Below, piece after piece: positions 16,994 to 27,514 of a DNA stretch of 64,000 nt. The notes beneath the pieces are model-generated. The model had not been told where the DNA came from and did no database searches. It worked only from the letters and a program-made list of their open reading frames with translations. Origin of the DNA: Leyella lascolaii. GTDB taxonomy: Bacteria > Bacteroidota > Bacteroidia > Bacteroidales > Bacteroidaceae. Both the position numbers and the translations under genes were made by a program. Every line of letters begins with the position of its first letter. Position 1 is the stretch's first letter. The DNA lies in contig NZ_LT556049.1 of assembly GCF_900079775.1 (NCBI RefSeq), positions 96,566 through 160,565 of the forward strand, written 5' to 3'.

Positions 16994-18138
16994 CACACTC
17001 CTGCGAAACGCGACGGTAGCAGCGAGAAGAGGAACGACAGCGACATGTGATGCTCAGGCACGGAAGCCGCCGCACGCTCTATGCGCGACATGATGCGCAC
17101 CGCACAGCAGTCTACCCAGCTGCGGAAATCGGGGTCGGGAGTATATTCTGACGTGAAGTCGAGCAGACGTCCGAGGTCGAAATCCGTGCTCACGATGCCT
17201 GCCCCGCAACGGCTCGCGTCGTGGGCGTTGCAGTCCTGCTCGATGTGCGCGGGCACCATGAGTATCGGTTTGCCCAGATACATCGCCTCGCACACCGACT
17301 CAAACCCTGCCGTAGTGGCGTAGGCGCGGCATCCCGCGAGCGACTTGAGGAACGCCTTGTCGTCTATCTGGTTGAACGTAAGGGTGGAGTCGACCTTATA
17401 TACCTTGTCAACGCCCTTCCTGTCCCAGAAGAAATTGAGCGGCACACCGGGATTGTCGCGGTGCCACCGCGCTATGCTCTCACCGTAACCCGCATTGACC
17501 ATGTAACCGTGAATATAGTCACCGTCAGACGGTCGGGTGTCGAGCACCTCGCGGCGGAGCAGCGGCGGCACCACGCTCACGCCCTTCCGGCTGTCGTCCG
17601 CCATGCTTCTGAACGACAGGGCGAGCTTGTCCTGCGCGCCTATACACGTGATGCGCGTGAACATACGCAGGAAGAAGAGGCTCACCGGGCTTCCCTTCGG
17701 AAACTCGAAACCGCTGTGCAGGAAAAGATACTGATGTCCTATGCTCACCTGCGGGACCTGCGGACGGAACAGAAGATAGGTGAGTCCGGTGAGCAGCTCG
17801 TAGAAGTTCACCACGAGGTCTGCCTTTGTCTGTATTATCCGGCTGCGTATAAAGAGAATGCTCTTCATGTAAGTCGGAGTCTTGAAGATGTTGTATGCCA
17901 CGCTGCGCGTGAGGTTGCTGCGCTTGTTTGAGGGCGTGGGGAGGAAGTTGGGACTGTCGAACAGCCTTATCGGAGTGTCCATGCTGCGGCTGAAGAAGTC
18001 GGGCAGACTGCGCGCCCCGCTCTTTCCCACAAGCACCTCCACCACCTCATGACCGTTGCGACGGAGCATTGCCTCCATTGTCATTGCCTGCGTGAGATGT
18101 CCGCGGCCCTCGCCCTGTACGATGAAGAGAATTCTCAT
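16993..18138 (-). CDS. Glycosyltransferase, GT28/MurG-like
   Basis: A 381-residue GT-B type glycosyltransferase. The N-terminal IVQGEGRGHLTQAM is the glycine-rich loop of the acceptor domain. The C-terminal nucleotide-sugar motif is TTAGFESVCEAMYLGKPILMVP, followed by HIEQDCNAHD. No membrane helix is predicted, which fits a peripheral cytoplasmic enzyme making a glycolipid or surface sugar. The gene stands alone, so acceptor and donor are unknown. A short promoterless gap of about 90 bp separates its start from ribD, which ends at 18231 on the same strand, so the two could be cotranscribed with ribD first. Confidence 0.85.
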   Translation of the reverse strand: MRILFIVQGEGRGHLTQAMTMEAMLRRNGHEVVEVLVGKSGARSLPDFFSRSMDTPIRLFDSPNFLPTPSNKRSNLTRSVAYNIFKTPTYMKSILFIRSRIIQTKADLVVNFYELLTGLTYLLFRPQVPQVSIGHQYLFLHSGFEFPKGSPVSLFFLRMFTRITCIGAQDKLALSFRSMADDSRKGVSVVPPLLRREVLDTRPSDGDYIHGYMVNAGYGESIARWHRDNPGVPLNFFWDRKGVDKVYKVDSTLTFNQIDDKAFLKSLAGCRAYATTAGFESVCEAMYLGKPILMVPAHIEQDCNAHDASRCGAGIVSTDFDLGRLLDFTSEYTPDPDFRSWVDCCAVRIMSRIERAAASVPEHHMSLSFLFSLLPSRFAGV

Positions 18139-18230
18139 AGATTGTCGTGTTATGGTTGTTGTTTCCTCTTACACAATGTAAAATTATTCATTCCCGGTTA
18201 CACCGGCATTCAATACATATGACAATTGCG

Positions 18231-19208
18231 TTAAATGTTGTCATGCCGTGCGTGTCCATAGGTGATTATCGTGTTGGCACCGTATGTCTCCGCGCCTGTC
18301 ACGACTATGTCTGAGGGCAGCTGCGGAGCCTTTGTCCCGCCGCCGGTCGCGATGGGTGCCGTCTCCACACGTATCTCGTCCCACATCCCTGATGCGATGA
18401 ACGTGCCGTGGGTGAACGCTCCTCCCTCCACTAAAACCGACTGCACGCCGCGCCGCCAAAGCTCTTCGAGCAGCTGCGGAACAACAGGACGGCTGAAGTC
18501 GAGCCCCGGAAAGAACGGGCGTTCGCGGTCGATGACTATCCGCAGAGGGTCTTTGCCCGCCCAGTGGCGCACGTTGAGCCGCGCGTTGTCGCGCCTGTCG
18601 GTGACGCTGCCTATGAGTATGGCGTCGTGGCGTGCGCGAAGCTTGTGCACCAGCATGCGCGTGAAAGGTGTGGAGAAAGCCATCGGACGGAAGCGGTCGT
18701 CGATGTATCCGTCAGCCGACTGCGCCCACTTCAGGGTGACGAAAGGACGTCTCAGACTGTTGAACGTGAAGAACACTCGGTTGAGACTGCGGCACTCGCT
18801 CTCCAGAACGCCCACCGTGACGTCTATGCCCGAGGCGCGCAGCTTTTCTATACCGCGCCCGCTCACCTTCGCGAATGTGTCCACGCAACCAACCACCACG
18901 CGACGCACGCCCTTCCTCACAATGAGGTCGGCACACGGCGGAGTCTTGCCGTAGTGGGCACACGGTTCCAGACTGACATACATGGTGGCTTCCGGCAGCA
19001 GCCGTTCGTCGTCAGGCGCGACCGAGGCGAAGGCGTTCACCTCGGCATGACCCTCTCCGCAGCGCACGTGGTAGCCCTCACCTATGATGCGTCCGCGGGC
19101 AACTATCACCGCCCCCACCATAGGATTGGGGCTGGCGTTGCGGCGTCCGCAGGCTGCAAGCTGAAGGCAGCGGCGCATGTACATTTCGTCTGTCGTGCTC
19201 TGGTTCAT
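18231..19208 (-). CDS. ribD: Bifunctional riboflavin deaminase/reductase
   Basis: Two successive steps of riboflavin synthesis. The N-terminal cytidine-deaminase-like domain has the zinc site HAEVNAF (His54, Glu56) with EPCAHYGKTPPCADL (Cys83, Cys92). The C-terminal reductase domain starts at about 155 (FVTLKWAQSADGYIDD). The 325-residue length is slightly short for RidD-type fusions but both domains look complete. I used the ATG at 19208 since the upstream frame is not conserved-looking. It is divergent from prmC, with starts 136 bp apart. No FMN riboswitch was seen in that gap. Confidence 0.94.
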   Translation of the reverse strand: MNQSTTDEMYMRRCLQLAACGRRNASPNPMVGAVIVARGRIIGEGYHVRCGEGHAEVNAFASVAPDDERLLPEATMYVSLEPCAHYGKTPPCADLIVRKGVRRVVVGCVDTFAKVSGRGIEKLRASGIDVTVGVLESECRSLNRVFFTFNSLRRPFVTLKWAQSADGYIDDRFRPMAFSTPFTRMLVHKLRARHDAILIGSVTDRRDNARLNVRHWAGKDPLRIVIDRERPFFPGLDFSRPVVPQLLEELWRRGVQSVLVEGGAFTHGTFIASGMWDEIRVETAPIATGGGTKAPQLPSDIVVTGAETYGANTIITYGHARHDNI

Positions 19209-19343
19209 ATCAAAATTATTAAGTATCTTTGTTCCGGCAAACGGCGGACGAGCACGCCCTGACAGGCGTCTGAGCATCATCATGATGCCGTAGTAGCCGG
19301 ATAAAACCACATCAAAACATAAAATACCACCCTCAAAGACATC

Positions 19344-20204
19344 ATGACGTACAGAGAACTATGGAACACTCTCACCCCGGTCTGCGGCGAGCGCGAGGCG
19401 AAAAGCGTCGCGCGGCTGGTCTTCGAGCAGCGTTTCGGTCTTGACATGACCGACATTTGTATAGGCAAAGATAAACAATTATCAGAAGAAACACACAACG
19501 AAATGAAAAAAATTGCTGCCCGCCTGCTGCAAAACGAGCCCGTGCAGTATGTTCTGGGCTGCGAGACGTTCTGCGGACGGACATTCGCCGTGCGTCCGGG
19601 AGTGCTCATTCCGCGCCCCGAGACAGAAGGGCTGATACAGCTCATGCACAGTCTTGGCAGCAGGGAAAAGCCCGCGCCGCGCATACTCGACATAGGGACG
19701 GGAAGCGGATGCATAGCGATAACAGCTGCGCTCGACATGGCGGGAGCCGACGTCACGGCATGGGACATATCGGAGGAGGCACTTGCCACGGCTGAGGAGA
19801 ACGCCGCCACGCTCGGAGCCCGCGTGCGCTTTGTGAGGCAGGACGCGCTCCGCCCGCCTGAGGACGAGGCTCTGTGGGACTTCGTGGTGAGCAATCCGCC
19901 ATACATATGCATGAAGGAACGCGCGGAGATGAGCCGCAACGTGCTCGACCACGAACCTGCCACCGCGCTCTTCGTGCCCGACGACGACCCGCTCATGTTC
20001 TACCGTTCGATAGCCCGCTACGCACGGCGCGCGCTCAGAGACGGCGGATGGCTGCTCTTCGAGATAAACCCTCTGTATGACGGAGACATGACGGCGATGA
20101 TGGCGGAAGAGGGCTTTGAGGGCACGGAAACATATGACGACATTTTCGGACGACGCCGCTTCGCCGCCGCACAAAGGCAGGACAGCGGACCGGTGACGGC
20201 ATGA
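19344..20204 (+). CDS. prmC: Peptide chain release factor glutamine methyltransferase
   Basis: Methylates the GGQ glutamine of release factors. The 286-residue protein has an N-terminal helical domain, the SAM-binding motif DIGTGSGCIA at 116-125 and the catalytic NPPY at 184-187. It opens a plus-strand group followed by recX (25 bp gap) and a comF-type gene. Confidence 0.95.
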   Translation: MTYRELWNTLTPVCGEREAKSVARLVFEQRFGLDMTDICIGKDKQLSEETHNEMKKIAARLLQNEPVQYVLGCETFCGRTFAVRPGVLIPRPETEGLIQLMHSLGSREKPAPRILDIGTGSGCIAITAALDMAGADVTAWDISEEALATAEENAATLGARVRFVRQDALRPPEDEALWDFVVSNPPYICMKERAEMSRNVLDHEPATALFVPDDDPLMFYRSIARYARRALRDGGWLLFEINPLYDGDMTAMMAEEGFEGTETYDDIFGRRRFAAAQRQDSGPVTA

Positions 20205-20229
20205 CCGGAAAAGAAAAACATCACACACA

Positions 20230-20736
20230 ATGGCACAACTGAAGAATATGACCGAGGAACAGGCTCTGCGCAGGCTGGCGGCAATGTGCTCCAAAGCCGA
20301 GCACTCCTCAGGAGAGGTGGACGCGAAGATGCGCTCATGGCAGATGGACGACGGGGCGCGGACGCGCGTGGCTGAACGTCTGAGAAGCGCGGGATATGTG
20401 GACGACGCGCGGTTCTGCCGCTCGTTCGTGCACGACAAGATGGAGTTCGACAAATGGGGACGCCGCAAGATAGAGACGGCTCTCTACAGGAAAGGGGTCA
20501 GCCGCGACATCTACGCGCCCGTGCTCGACAGCATCAGCGACAGCGAGTATGCCGAAGCTCTGCGCCCGATGCTCGAGGCGAAGCGGCGCAACACAAAGGC
20601 ACGGAGCGACTACGAGCTGAACGCGAAGCTCATAAAATACGCCCTCTCGCGAGGATACGGGATGAACATCATACGCATGTGTCTCGACACGGACGCCTGC
20701 CCCGACGCTGACGGAAGCGATGAGGACTTTTTTTAG
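20230..20736 (+). CDS. recX: RecX-family regulatory protein
   Basis: RecX binds RecA filaments and limits RecA activity. The 168-residue protein has the family's three-helix repeats: GYVDDARFCRSFVHDKM, KWGRRKIETALYRKGVS and KLIKYALSRGYGMNIIRMCL. It overlaps the next gene by 17 bp, suggesting coupled translation. recA is not in the window. Confidence 0.88.
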   Translation: MAQLKNMTEEQALRRLAAMCSKAEHSSGEVDAKMRSWQMDDGARTRVAERLRSAGYVDDARFCRSFVHDKMEFDKWGRRKIETALYRKGVSRDIYAPVLDSISDSEYAEALRPMLEAKRRNTKARSDYELNAKLIKYALSRGYGMNIIRMCLDTDACPDADGSDEDFF

Positions 20737-21424
20737 ACTTTTACGCTGTCTCACCGACATCATCGCCCCGCGTCTCTGCGCCATATGCGGAGGACGTATG
20801 TCGGCAGACGAGGACACCATCTGCGCGCGCTGCGACATGCGCCTGCCGCGCACCGGACACCTTTCCGACCTGACAGGCAACGAGATGGCTCGCCTCTTCT
20901 GGGCGAGGATAGCAGTGGTGAGAGCCGCCGCCATGTGGATGTATCAGCCACATTCGGAGGTGAGCGCGGTGATTTACAACCTGAAGTACGGCGGACGCCC
21001 CGAACAGGGACGGCAGATGGGCATGGCGGCGGCACGCGAGCTGAACGGCGCAGGATTCTTCGAAGGCATAAGCATGATTGTCCCCGTGCCGCTGGCAAAG
21101 GAGAAACTGGCGCGCCGGGGCTACAACCAGAGCGAGGAGATAGCGCGCGGCGTGGCAGCCGTGACGGGTCTGCCGGTAGCCACAGGAGTAGTGGAACGCA
21201 TACGCGACACCGAAAGCCAGACAAGAAAGACCGACCTTCAGCGCGTGGAGAACGTCGAGGGGGCTTTCCGGCTGACGCGCCCCGACAGGGTGGCAGGACG
21301 CCACGTGCTCATTGTGGACGACGTGGTGACCACCGGCTCCACCGTTTGCGCGTGCGGCAGGGAGCTGATGAGGGCAGGCGGAGTGAGCGTCAGCGTGATG
21401 TCGCTCGGCTTCACCCACCAGTAG
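20720..21424 (+). CDS. comF: ComF-family phosphoribosyltransferase-like protein
   Basis: A 234-residue protein with an N-terminal zinc finger (Cys20, Cys23, Cys35, Cys38) and a type I phosphoribosyltransferase fold. The PRPP loop is VLIVDDVVTTGST at 196-208, and the family motif RGYNQSEEIA is at 133-142. In transformable bacteria ComF is needed for DNA uptake; in others its role is unclear. It starts inside the 3' end of recX. Together with comM at 2 kb it hints at, but does not prove, natural transformation. Confidence 0.9.
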   Translation: MRTFFRLLRCLTDIIAPRLCAICGGRMSADEDTICARCDMRLPRTGHLSDLTGNEMARLFWARIAVVRAAAMWMYQPHSEVSAVIYNLKYGGRPEQGRQMGMAAARELNGAGFFEGISMIVPVPLAKEKLARRGYNQSEEIARGVAAVTGLPVATGVVERIRDTESQTRKTDLQRVENVEGAFRLTRPDRVAGRHVLIVDDVVTTGSTVCACGRELMRAGGVSVSVMSLGFTHQ

Positions 21425-21506
21425 AACACATAAAAACACACGATTGACCCGGACACAATATGACGGCGGTCAATTTGATACATCTACTTAATAAAAACCA
21501 TGAAAA

Positions 21507-21955
21507 TGCATATTCATGCAATTATCGGAGTAAAAAATATTGACAATTGTTTTTCATGAAAGAGAAAAGCGGAGCGTGACATCCGGCGTTCCGCCACACA
21601 CGAAAAAGCCTTTTCCGCCACCTCCACGACCCTCCGCCAACGCCTTTACACCATCCGGACGACACAGAAAAGCCTTTCCCGCACAGCAGAAGACACTGTT
21701 CCGCAGCGCGGAAAAGCACGTTCAGCCACACGGAAGAGCCTTTTCCGCAACGCCAAAGAGCCTTTCCCGCCGACCGGAAGAATGCGCATCAGAGCGCGGA
21801 ACAGCGCAAACAACTGATTTACAATATAATAAATAAAGTCTCTGAGAATCGCGTATTTGCCGCCACAATGGCTTACGCACCCGAAAAACGCCTTAATTTG
21901 GAGTTGACGGTGAATATTCATGCAAACGCGACATCGGTTTCCGTATAAATATGCA
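21507..21955. repeat. Composite intergenic element, copy C
   Basis: Left end: TGCATATTCATGCA at 21507-21520, then 9 nt, then GTAAAAAATATTGACAA at 21530-21546. Centre: a GC-rich 22-bp array with unit ends at 21610, 21674, 21696, 21718, 21740, 21762 and 21784. Right end: TGAATATTCATGCA (21911-21924) and CGTATAAATATGCA (21942-21955). Length is about 449 bp. It fills most of the gap 21425-22191, in which no credible gene is present. Confidence 0.75.
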
Positions 21956-22141
21956 ATAACGCTCCCGTCATCATCCACAACCTGAAGCGCGTGGCGGAAG
22001 GCATCGCATACGGGCACGCCATATCGTTCCACCACGTCCGGAACAGCATACGTCCGCTCCGCGAATAATCCTTATCGCACGGTGACAATCACAAATCACG
22101 ACATATGAATGTTGCCTACGGACAGGGACAAAACAAAGAAA

Positions 22142-22159
22142 GGCAGTCCGAAGACTGCC
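22142..22159 (-). terminator. eno: Terminator of enolase
   Basis: GGCAGTC/GACTGCC stem with a short CGAA loop. On the minus strand it is followed by a T-rich tract. It lies 33 bp beyond the enolase stop codon. Confidence 0.8.
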
Positions 22160-22191
22160 AATCTCATGAGCAAAATTAAAATTGAAAAAAG

Positions 22192-23529
<1,338 letters not shown>

Positions 23530-23536
23530 TCACATG

Positions 23537-23544
23537 CAAAGTTA
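23537..23544 (-). promoter_or_regulatory. eno: Likely -7 element of the enolase promoter
   Basis: TAACTTTG on the minus strand matches the Bacteroidetes TAnnTTTG element. The -33 position reads CTTTA rather than TTTG, so only half of the consensus is present. Confidence 0.6.
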
Positions 23545-23657
23545 ATACCAATTATTAAAATAAAGGCACTTGCGGTGGTTATTTTTTCGTTTTATGAAGT
23601 TAAAAAAAACGAAGTGTGAGAGCTTATTGCGGGCTTTGCAATGTGGAGAATGCAAAA

Positions 23658-23700
23658 CGCCGTGCCGGCAGGTATTGATGTCCTGTTCTCCGGCACGGCG
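23658..23700 (-). terminator. Terminator of alkaline phosphatase
   Basis: Perfect 11-bp stem CGCCGTGCCGG/CCGGCACGGCG with a 21-nt loop. On the minus strand it is followed by TTTT. It lies 79 bp past the phosphatase stop codon, which isolates enolase transcription. Confidence 0.85.
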
Positions 23701-23778
23701 CATATGGTTTTCCAGTCAGCCCGCCGCATTGTTTCGGGTAAGGCTGTTACGCTGTCTCCACAGCATTTCACCGCATGC

Positions 23779-25200
23779 TTATTTCTTGTCCCAACCGGCG
23801 GCGACGGCTATCTTTCCGGCTATGGTAGTGTTGTCTATCCTGCCTGTGAAAGCCTCCGCTCCGGCACCGACGGCAAATACCGGCACATAGCCGTTGGAGT
23901 GTCCGCCACTCTGCCATCCCACCATCGCAGCCTCAGCCATGGTGCGCCGTGCCGCGTCGGATATTCCATTGAGCGTGGCATAGAGGTTCTTGCTCTCCTG
24001 GTCGTGCCCTTCGGTGAGGTTGCGGTATGCCTTCTTGAGCCTGTCGGTCTGATGGTCGGTAAGCTCTACCTTGTCCCAGAAGCCCCAGTTTGCCTTCAGG
24101 TCTTTCTCCACCTGTTCCCATGTGAGTTTCTTCCCGTACTTCTTATACAGCTGCTCAAGATGTTTTGAATATCTCTCCGCGCTCATTTTCTGATATTTGA
24201 GCAGGTCGGTGTGTAGCTCGTACTTGCCGCGTCCGAGCACAATGCCGCCCGTCTCGTGGTCTGCCGTGACGACGATGAGCGTCTCGTCAGGGTGCTGCTC
24301 GTAGAACTCATAGGCAACGCTGATGGCGCGGTCGAAGTCCTGTGTCTCCCTGAATGCCGCCGCCGCGTCGTTGGCATGGCACGCATAGTCAATCTTTCCG
24401 CCCTCTATCATGAGGAAGAAACCGTCCTTGTTCTGTTTCGTCAGCGCGCTTATACCGGCTCTGGTGACCTCCTGCAGAGTCATGTCGGAGCCCGAGCGGT
24501 CGATGGCGTAAGCCAGAGAGGAGCGGTCGCCGGCATTGTCCTTCTCCTGCTGGAAGAGGATTATGCGGTCAGCGTTTTTCAGTTTCTTACGGAAATCCTT
24601 ATACCCCCGCGCAATGGTATAGCCCGCTGCGGCACACTGGTCGTAGAGCGAGCCGGTGGCGGTGGCGTCGTTCTTGTTCTCCGGACTGGCGAAGTCGCTG
24701 CCCGCATAGAAGTCGAATCCGGCTGTGATGAGGTCCTTTCCTATCTCATAATACATGTTTCGGTCGGGACGGTGAGCGTAGAACGATGCCGGTGTGGCAT
24801 GGTTCACCGTCACGCTTGTGCCCACACCTACAGCCGCTCCAGCCTCTTTCGCCCACACGGCGATACTGTTCACCACCGTGTTCTGGTCGGCGAGCATGCC
24901 TATCACACCGTTTTTCGTCTTGTTGCCTGTGGCAAGCGCGGTGCCTGCGGCGGCTGAGTCGGTGACCCCGTTTGTGCCGGAGAATGTCGTGACAAAGCCC
25001 GTGTAAGGGAACTGCGCGAACTGCAACGGCACGGTGCCGATGAATCCTTCGACGGCTGCGAGATAGGTCTCGGTGCCGTTAACCTGGTTGACGCCCATGC
25101 CGTCGCCTATGAAATAGAACACATACTTGGCGCGCCCTTCGGCAAACGCCGTCACCGCCATCACGAACAAAGCCGCTGCGGTCAAAATAAACTTCCTCAT
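23779..25200 (-). CDS. Alkaline phosphatase
   Basis: A 473-residue exported phosphomonoesterase with a signal peptide ending VTAFA. Metal and catalytic motifs are FIGDGMGVNQ (Asp33), the nucleophile Ser82 in VTDSAAAGTALATG, MIEGGKIDYACHAND and VVTADHETGG. It would free phosphate from organic esters in the periplasm. The start at 25200 was chosen because the signal peptide begins there. The gene has its own terminator and no co-directional partner in an operon. Alkaline phosphatases are often induced by phosphate starvation, but no Pho box was identified. Confidence 0.95.
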   Translation of the reverse strand: MRKFILTAAALFVMAVTAFAEGRAKYVFYFIGDGMGVNQVNGTETYLAAVEGFIGTVPLQFAQFPYTGFVTTFSGTNGVTDSAAAGTALATGNKTKNGVIGMLADQNTVVNSIAVWAKEAGAAVGVGTSVTVNHATPASFYAHRPDRNMYYEIGKDLITAGFDFYAGSDFASPENKNDATATGSLYDQCAAAGYTIARGYKDFRKKLKNADRIILFQQEKDNAGDRSSLAYAIDRSGSDMTLQEVTRAGISALTKQNKDGFFLMIEGGKIDYACHANDAAAAFRETQDFDRAISVAYEFYEQHPDETLIVVTADHETGGIVLGRGKYELHTDLLKYQKMSAERYSKHLEQLYKKYGKKLTWEQVEKDLKANWGFWDKVELTDHQTDRLKKAYRNLTEGHDQESKNLYATLNGISDAARRTMAEAAMVGWQSGGHSNGYVPVFAVGAGAEAFTGRIDNTTIAGKIAVAAGWDKK

Positions 25201-25463
25201 ATCGTTATCGCAAAATATATTTTCATTATGCCGGCACCGCCGGAAAGACACCGGTGCGGAGCCGTAAGCGCAAGGCGGCGGAATGCGGATGCGGAGAAGA
25301 AAAGCCCCGTAAGGTGCTCCGTCACACCTGCGACACCGCCTTTACAGCGCAAATTTAGTAATAAAATACATGAAAAACAACCCCTGAAATATGTTTTTTC
25401 GTCCGTTTAACAGCAATGTAACACCACCGGCGAAACATTTTTATCGAAAAATGACAACACAGT

Positions 25464-25495
25464 CTTGGATGTTTCGGCAAATTGTCGTAACTTTG
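25464..25495 (+). promoter_or_regulatory. Promoter of the 25.5-kb WG-repeat gene
   Basis: CTTG (25464-25467), 20 nt, TAACTTTG (25488-25495): a perfect -7 and three of four bases of the -33 consensus. It lies 21 bp before the start codon. Confidence 0.65.
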
Positions 25496-25516
25496 AGCCA
25501 AACGAAAACCAAAGCT

Positions 25517-26194
25517 ATGAACGATAAGATAACACCTGACAATTTCGAATCTACCTATGTCGATCCGATAGAGGAAGAGCGGATAGACAAGTTTGTATGC
25601 GACGAGATGGCACGCCAGATACACCGCTACATCAAGGCTATGTCGGGCACTAAACACGCCATGCTGATGTTTGAGGAGCGCATATCCCGCATGTCGGTGC
25701 CCGAGAAGGAGCAGGCGATAGCGCGCTACATAGACCTCAACCGTAAGGTGCTGAGCGGTCTTGACTTCAAGATTGTGCTCGCAAGAGCGATGGCGAACTA
25801 CTGCGACACGTTCGCCTATCTGCTGCGGATGGTGAACGACAAGCGCAAGGCGGTGTACTATCTGAACCGCATCAAGGCGAAATACATGCAGTATCACGAG
25901 ATATTCGAGCAGGACGGCAAGTTCGGCATGAAGGACTGCAAGGGCAATGTGCTCATCAGTCCGCAGTACGACTTCCTGCGCACATGCTACGTCTACCGCG
26001 ACGACCTGAGCATAATGCCGGTGATAGCGCAGAAGGACGGCAAGATGGGACTTATCCTTCCCGACGGCAAGGACACCGTCGTAGCCGACTTCCTCTACGA
26101 CGACATATCGCTGCGCGACGACCCTCCGTACTTCGAGGCGCGCAAGGGCGGCACGGAAGGATATATAGACGACAAAGGCAATTTCACAGAATAA
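25517..26194 (+). CDS. Cytoplasmic WG-repeat protein
   Basis: A 225-residue protein without a signal peptide. The first 120 residues are helical (MNDKITPDNFESTYVD, then an Arg/Lys-rich region). The second half carries two to three WG repeats: GKFGMKDCKGNVLISPQYDF, DGKMGLILPDGK and GGTEGYIDDKGNF. The function is unknown. I chose the ATG at 25517 since it lies just after a strong -7 element; the open frame upstream would include the promoter. It ends in a clear terminator, so it is a single-gene unit. Confidence 0.82.
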   Translation: MNDKITPDNFESTYVDPIEEERIDKFVCDEMARQIHRYIKAMSGTKHAMLMFEERISRMSVPEKEQAIARYIDLNRKVLSGLDFKIVLARAMANYCDTFAYLLRMVNDKRKAVYYLNRIKAKYMQYHEIFEQDGKFGMKDCKGNVLISPQYDFLRTCYVYRDDLSIMPVIAQKDGKMGLILPDGKDTVVADFLYDDISLRDDPPYFEARKGGTEGYIDDKGNFTE

Positions 26195-26198
26195 ACTG

Positions 26199-26237
26199 AC
26201 GGCGGGAAAGCGATGACTTTCCCGCCGTTTTTCTTTT
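26199..26237 (+). terminator. Terminator after the WG-repeat gene
   Basis: ACGGCGGGAAAG/CTTTCCCGCCGT stem with a 6-nt loop and a T-rich tail at 26228-26237. It begins 5 bp after the stop codon. Confidence 0.92.
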
Positions 26238-26323
26238 GTATATCATGTGGCGATTATACGGCTGACGACCGACACTCTTATGTGCCGCATACACGCCGGA
26301 CAGACCGTCCGGCCGCGACACCA

Positions 26324-26653
26324 TCAATCGTCATCGTTGCCATGTTTATACATCAGTTCGGTCTTGACCACCTCCTGTTTCACCAGCTTCGAGTCGATGA
26401 AGGTGAACTCCGTGGTGACAGATACCCACTGATCTCTGAAAACGGCTTCTATATAAAGCAGCTTGTCCACCCTGCGGTTATTCTCTATACTCTGGGCCTC
26501 ACGGGCGAGAGGCTTGCCATAACGCTTCACGAACTCGTCCTCGCTTATGCCCAACTCCACCTTCTCCGTACTGAAACGGCTGCCGGACTTCAGCGTGCCG
26601 CACGCCGTGAACAACACCAATACGGCTGCCATGAGAAACAGTCTTACATTCAT
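26324..26653 (-). CDS. Small lipoprotein, BamE/SmpA-like
   Basis: A 109-residue lipoprotein (lipobox LVLFTAC, Cys18). The segment LGISEDEFVKRYGKPLARE resembles the helix-hairpin start of BamE/SmpA and related small outer-membrane lipoproteins, which often help outer-membrane protein assembly. The similarity is short, so the function is only suggested. A TAGATTTG -7-like element at 26714-26707 precedes it. It stands alone between two terminators or gaps. Confidence 0.72.
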   Translation of the reverse strand: MNVRLFLMAAVLVLFTACGTLKSGSRFSTEKVELGISEDEFVKRYGKPLAREAQSIENNRRVDKLLYIEAVFRDQWVSVTTEFTFIDSKLVKQEVVKTELMYKHGNDDD

Positions 26654-26773
26654 ATTGTCATAAAACTAAAAACAATTATACATCCGATTCACTCTCACTT
26701 AGATTGCAAATCTATATATTTTATGACTTCGTCACTCACAGCCGGCAGTTAAAAAAACGTAAACCGCAGCGCC

Positions 26774-27193
26774 TTACTTCTGTGCCTTGATGCCGTCGGC
26801 TATCTTGCGGCACAGCTCACTGTCGTCGCTCAGTCCCTCTTTGGCAAGTATCTTCTTCAGAGCCTCGGTGGTGACGTAAGCCTGAACGACGAATGTGGAC
26901 GCGGTGTCGCCCTCCGGACGGATGATGACACTCACCTCGGTGCGCACCGCTGTGGTGACGCTCAGCAGCGTGTTGCTGTTCTCATACTTCTTGGCTTTGA
27001 CAAACCCGGACGGCGAGTCGACGCTCTCCACGAACCAGCCGTCGTCCACCAGCCACGCCAGTGCCTTCTGCAGGAGCGAGTCCTTGCCCACTTCGGCACG
27101 GTATTGCTCAGCCGCGCGCGCCGGAACGGCAGTCATTACAGCCACCGCAAGGAGCGCGGCGGCAAGGAATCTCTTTGTGTTTTTCTGTCTCAT
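26774..27193 (-). CDS. Small exported protein of unknown function
   Basis: A 139-residue protein with a signal peptide (LAVAVMTAVPARA). The mature part is mixed alpha/beta, with VSVIIRPEGDTASTFVVQAYVTTEALKKIL near the end in the style of small envelope lipid- or metal-binding domains, but I recognise no family. It follows the winged-helix gene by 24 bp on the same strand and may be the last member of that cluster. Confidence 0.7.
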   Translation of the reverse strand: MRQKNTKRFLAAALLAVAVMTAVPARAAEQYRAEVGKDSLLQKALAWLVDDGWFVESVDSPSGFVKAKKYENSNTLLSVTTAVRTEVSVIIRPEGDTASTFVVQAYVTTEALKKILAKEGLSDDSELCRKIADGIKAQK

Positions 27194-27217
27194 AAAAATC
27201 TTATAGTTTGTAAGTTC

Positions 27218-27511
27218 TCATTTCACGATATATTCCTTCAGTGCCTCCACATAGTCGGAGAACGCCTGGAGTCCCTGCGGGGTTATGCGGCATGTGGTGC
27301 GCGGACGCTTCCCGCTGAAGCCCTTCTCCACCTCCACATAGCCCGCTGCAGCCAGTTTGTCTATCTGCACGCTCAGGTTGCCAGCCGTGGCTCCGGTCTG
27401 AGTGCGCAGCCAAACGAAGTCAGCCTCGTCCACACTGACGAGCAGCGACATCACGGCGAGCCTCAGCTCACTGTGGAGCAAGGGGTTGAGCGGTTTGAAC
27501 CTGCTGCCCAT
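27218..27511 (-). CDS. Winged-helix transcriptional regulator
   Basis: A 97-residue one-domain protein with a winged helix: LNPLLHSELRLAVMSLL, recognition-helix region TGATAGNLSVQIDKLAAAGYVEVEK, and the wing FSGKRPRTTCRITPQGLQ. This pattern matches the MarR/ArsR-like HTH_34 group. It starts 3 bp after the stop of the upstream membrane protein gene, so the two are cotranscribed. It probably regulates its own cluster; the ligand or signal is unknown. Confidence 0.87.
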   Translation of the reverse strand: MGSRFKPLNPLLHSELRLAVMSLLVSVDEADFVWLRTQTGATAGNLSVQIDKLAAAGYVEVEKGFSGKRPRTTCRITPQGLQAFSDYVEALKEYIVK

Positions 27512-27514
27512 ACG

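Noticed and set aside
19208..19344. FMN riboswitch upstream of ribD
   Set aside because: The 135-bp gap to prmC has none of the conserved RFN-element segments.
20741..21439. Antisense open frame across comF
   Set aside because: Shadow of the plus-strand gene, which has zinc-finger and PRPP-loop motifs.
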